From: Desulfobacca acetoxidans DSM 11109
GTDB lineage: Bacteria > Desulfobacterota > Desulfobaccia > Desulfobaccales > Desulfobaccaceae
Assembly (NCBI RefSeq): GCF_000195295.1
Contig: NC_015388.1
Span: forward strand, 248,001 to 312,000
DNA length: 64,000 nucleotides
Direction: 5' to 3'
A program made the translations under genes and the position numbers. Shown piece after piece: positions 62,484 through 64,000 of the stretch; positions within the stretch are counted from its first letter, which is position 1, and the number at the start of each line of letters is the position of its first letter. The notes beneath the pieces are model-generated. The model saw only the letters and a list, made by a program, of their open reading frames with translations, was not told the DNA's origin and made no database searches.

Positions 62484-64000
62484 CTAGATAGATTTGTTTG
62501 CCAGTCTCAGCAGGCGAGCTGTTACTACCCAGAGGTCCATATAAAAGAAATGTAAAAAAACAATAACAAGTAGTAAGGATAAACCACTGGCCGCCAGAAT
62601 AATCCAACGGCGCTTTTTTATTAAGTTAACTTCCTCGGTGTGTTGCATGCTGCTTATGGTGCCTAATATCGGTAATTCGGTCAGCCAAGCCAACTCATCA
62701 GCGTCCTTCACCGATTGATCGAGCTGATCGGTCGCTATTACTAAGCCGACGCCAGCAGCGAGACCCAATAATAATCCAACCGCCATGATAAGGATGCGAT
62801 TGGGCGAAACCGGTTTTTCCGGGAAACTGGCGGGATCAATAAGAGTGAACTTTTCGGCTTTCTGGTGTTCTTCCATGCCTTCGGCGATGCGGGCGGTTAA
62901 AAGTTTATTCATGACCTCCTGGTATTTATTATGGGAGTTTTGATAGTCCCGCATCAGGGCTATATATTCCTGCTCGATTTTAGGGGTCGCCTCCAATCGT
63001 TCCCGATAGATTTTAACTTTTTCGCGTAGATCAGCCTGTTGCTTTTTTAGCATGGCAATTTCATTATCCGCCGCCTGGATATTGGCGTTGATACCGATAT
63101 AGGAGGGATTATTGGGATTCAAGATAGGTCTGGCAGGTACTTCAGCCACATCTTTTTCTTGCTCTAATTGAGCGATAGTTTTCTGAAGTTTCTTGATTTC
63201 AGGATGTTCAGCAGTTAATTTACCTTGTTTTTCAGCTAACTCCAACTGCAAAGCCGCCAGTTTTTGCCTTTTCACCGAAGCACCGCCTCCCTGGGCGCCT
63301 ACCAATTTCTCCAATTCGACAATCTCACGTCTGATTTTTCTGACATCAGGATGATCTTCAGCATGATTGGCCAGGGCTGACTGCAGCATCACCCTTAACA
63401 TATAGAGCCGGGCCTTCGGATCCATAACTGACTCTTGCCCTACAATCGGCAGGTCAGGATTGATGGTGGCTAATTGCCCTTCCAAATACGTTTTACGATC
63501 CACGATTGCCCGGAGTTGATTGTCGATCTGTTTGATCTCATTTTCCAGCCGTTCGGCCTGAGAGAGGTTATGCGCTTTTAATTCTGGAAGGGTATGTTCA
63601 TGTTTTCCTTTAAAATCTGAAACTTTATTTCCGATGCTAGATAATTGCTCTTCAAGTTGTCTTAGCTCAGCTTCAAGAAATTTTGTCGTGGTTTCAGCTT
63701 TTTCCTGCCGATCCTTGAGGTTCTGCTCCAGATAAAGAGAGGCCAAGTTTCCCGCAACCTTCTGTACGACAGCAGGATTCTGTCCCCGATAAGCGATGGT
63801 AAAGGCAATCGTCATACTATCTTTGCCGGAACGTTTGCCTTTCTGCCCCAAATCTGCGCTTATGGTATCTATAGCAATATCATTGCGCATCTTATCGATT
63901 ATTTCTTCTTGAGTAAATTTTTCCCGAAGATTTTGATAGAGATTCATCTGTTTGATGATCTCCCAAAGTTTAGTCCGAGACAAAATCTGTTGAGTAATGC
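62484..64000 (-). CDS. Polysaccharide chain-length determinant (Wzz/GumC-type), 5' end outside the window
   Basis: An inner-membrane co-polymerase that sets polysaccharide length and interacts with the BY-kinase. The frame is open to the window edge (ITQQILSRTKLWE precedes the first start codon), so the N-terminal TM is not seen. About 505 residues are present: a Wzz region (FTIAYRGQNPAVVQKVAGNLASLYLEQ), long coiled coils (about 95-375 as numbered here), the conserved PxxP-like ASFPEKPVSPNR before TM2, then TM2 (MAVGLLLGLAAGVGLV) and a further TM near the C-terminus. The coiled-coil length resembles XrtA-locus determinants. It is the first visible gene of the operon. Confidence 0.88.
   Translation of the reverse strand, partial: ITQQILSRTKLWEIIKQMNLYQNLREKFTQEEIIDKMRNDIAIDTISADLGQKGKRSGKDSMTIAFTIAYRGQNPAVVQKVAGNLASLYLEQNLKDRQEKAETTTKFLEAELRQLEEQLSSIGNKVSDFKGKHEHTLPELKAHNLSQAERLENEIKQIDNQLRAIVDRKTYLEGQLATINPDLPIVGQESVMDPKARLYMLRVMLQSALANHAEDHPDVRKIRREIVELEKLVGAQGGGASVKRQKLAALQLELAEKQGKLTAEHPEIKKLQKTIAQLEQEKDVAEVPARPILNPNNPSYIGINANIQAADNEIAMLKKQQADLREKVKIYRERLEATPKIEQEYIALMRDYQNSHNKYQEVMNKLLTARIAEGMEEHQKAEKFTLIDPASFPEKPVSPNRILIMAVGLLLGLAAGVGLVIATDQLDQSVKDADELAWLTELPILGTISSMQHTEEVNLIKKRRWIILAASGLSLLLVIVFLHFFYMDLWVVTARLLRLANKSI

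Overview
The window reads as a chromosomal segment of a Gram-negative bacterium of mixed GC content. Two autotransporter-type surface proteins, an exosortase and an envelope polysaccharide locus imply an outer membrane. The mix of a NifA-like sigma-54 activator, an MscL with a zinc-ribbon tail, a CHASE2 cyclase, a TreY/TreZ operon and an exosortase locus fits a deltaproteobacterial (Desulfobacterota-like) genome. No rRNA or other phylogenetic marker is present, so this placement is inference.

Layout. Positions 1-2.6 kb hold the 3' end of a divergent metK followed by btaA-btaB, a predicted betaine-lipid (DGTS) pathway that consumes the SAM made by MetK. Next come a sigma-54 activator on the minus strand (2.6-4.2 kb), mscL and an M23-type protein (4.5-5.6 kb). 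A minus-strand operon treZ - GH57 - treY (5.8-12.9 kb) converts maltodextrin to trehalose. From 13.5 to 25.9 kb, plus-strand genes encode a TPR lipoprotein, a small zinc-ribbon protein, a CHASE2 nucleotide cyclase, an SH3b protein with an M48 lipoprotein protease, an AddB/AddA-like nuclease-helicase pair and a branched-chain aminotransferase.

Positions 26.3-38.4 kb hold two tandem paralogous Gly-rich autotransporters on the minus strand. The first is intact (about 3125 residues, about 37 repeats and a C-terminal beta-barrel). The second has lost its 3' half and now runs into a fragment of an IS3-family transposase. A repeat-rich gap of nearly 1 kb follows, then a secreted Calx-beta/beta-helix protein on the plus strand.

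Positions 41.8-64 kb form one long minus-strand exopolysaccharide locus. In transcription order it encodes a Wzz-type chain-length protein (cut by the window edge), BY-kinase-like ATPase, ExeA-like ATPase, PglC-type initiating transferase, DegT aminotransferase, FemAB-like protein, NeuD/PglD-type acetyltransferase, exosortase-EpsI fusion, WbpM/PglF-type 4,6-dehydratase, UDP-glucuronate 4-epimerase, WbpA-type dehydrogenase, a WbpB-WbpD fusion, Wzx flippase, two glycosyltransferases, Wzy-like polymerase, polysaccharide deacetylase and methyltransferase. Together these suggest a lipid-linked repeat started on diacetylbacillosamine, containing acetamido-uronic acid, flipped by Wzx and polymerised by Wzy. 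The stretch from about 40 to 48.7 kb is visibly AT-rich compared with its flanks, and its distal three genes lie between inverted copies of a short repeat.

Several families of short dispersed repeats sit in the intergenic gaps and are listed individually. No tRNA, rRNA or CRISPR array was seen.
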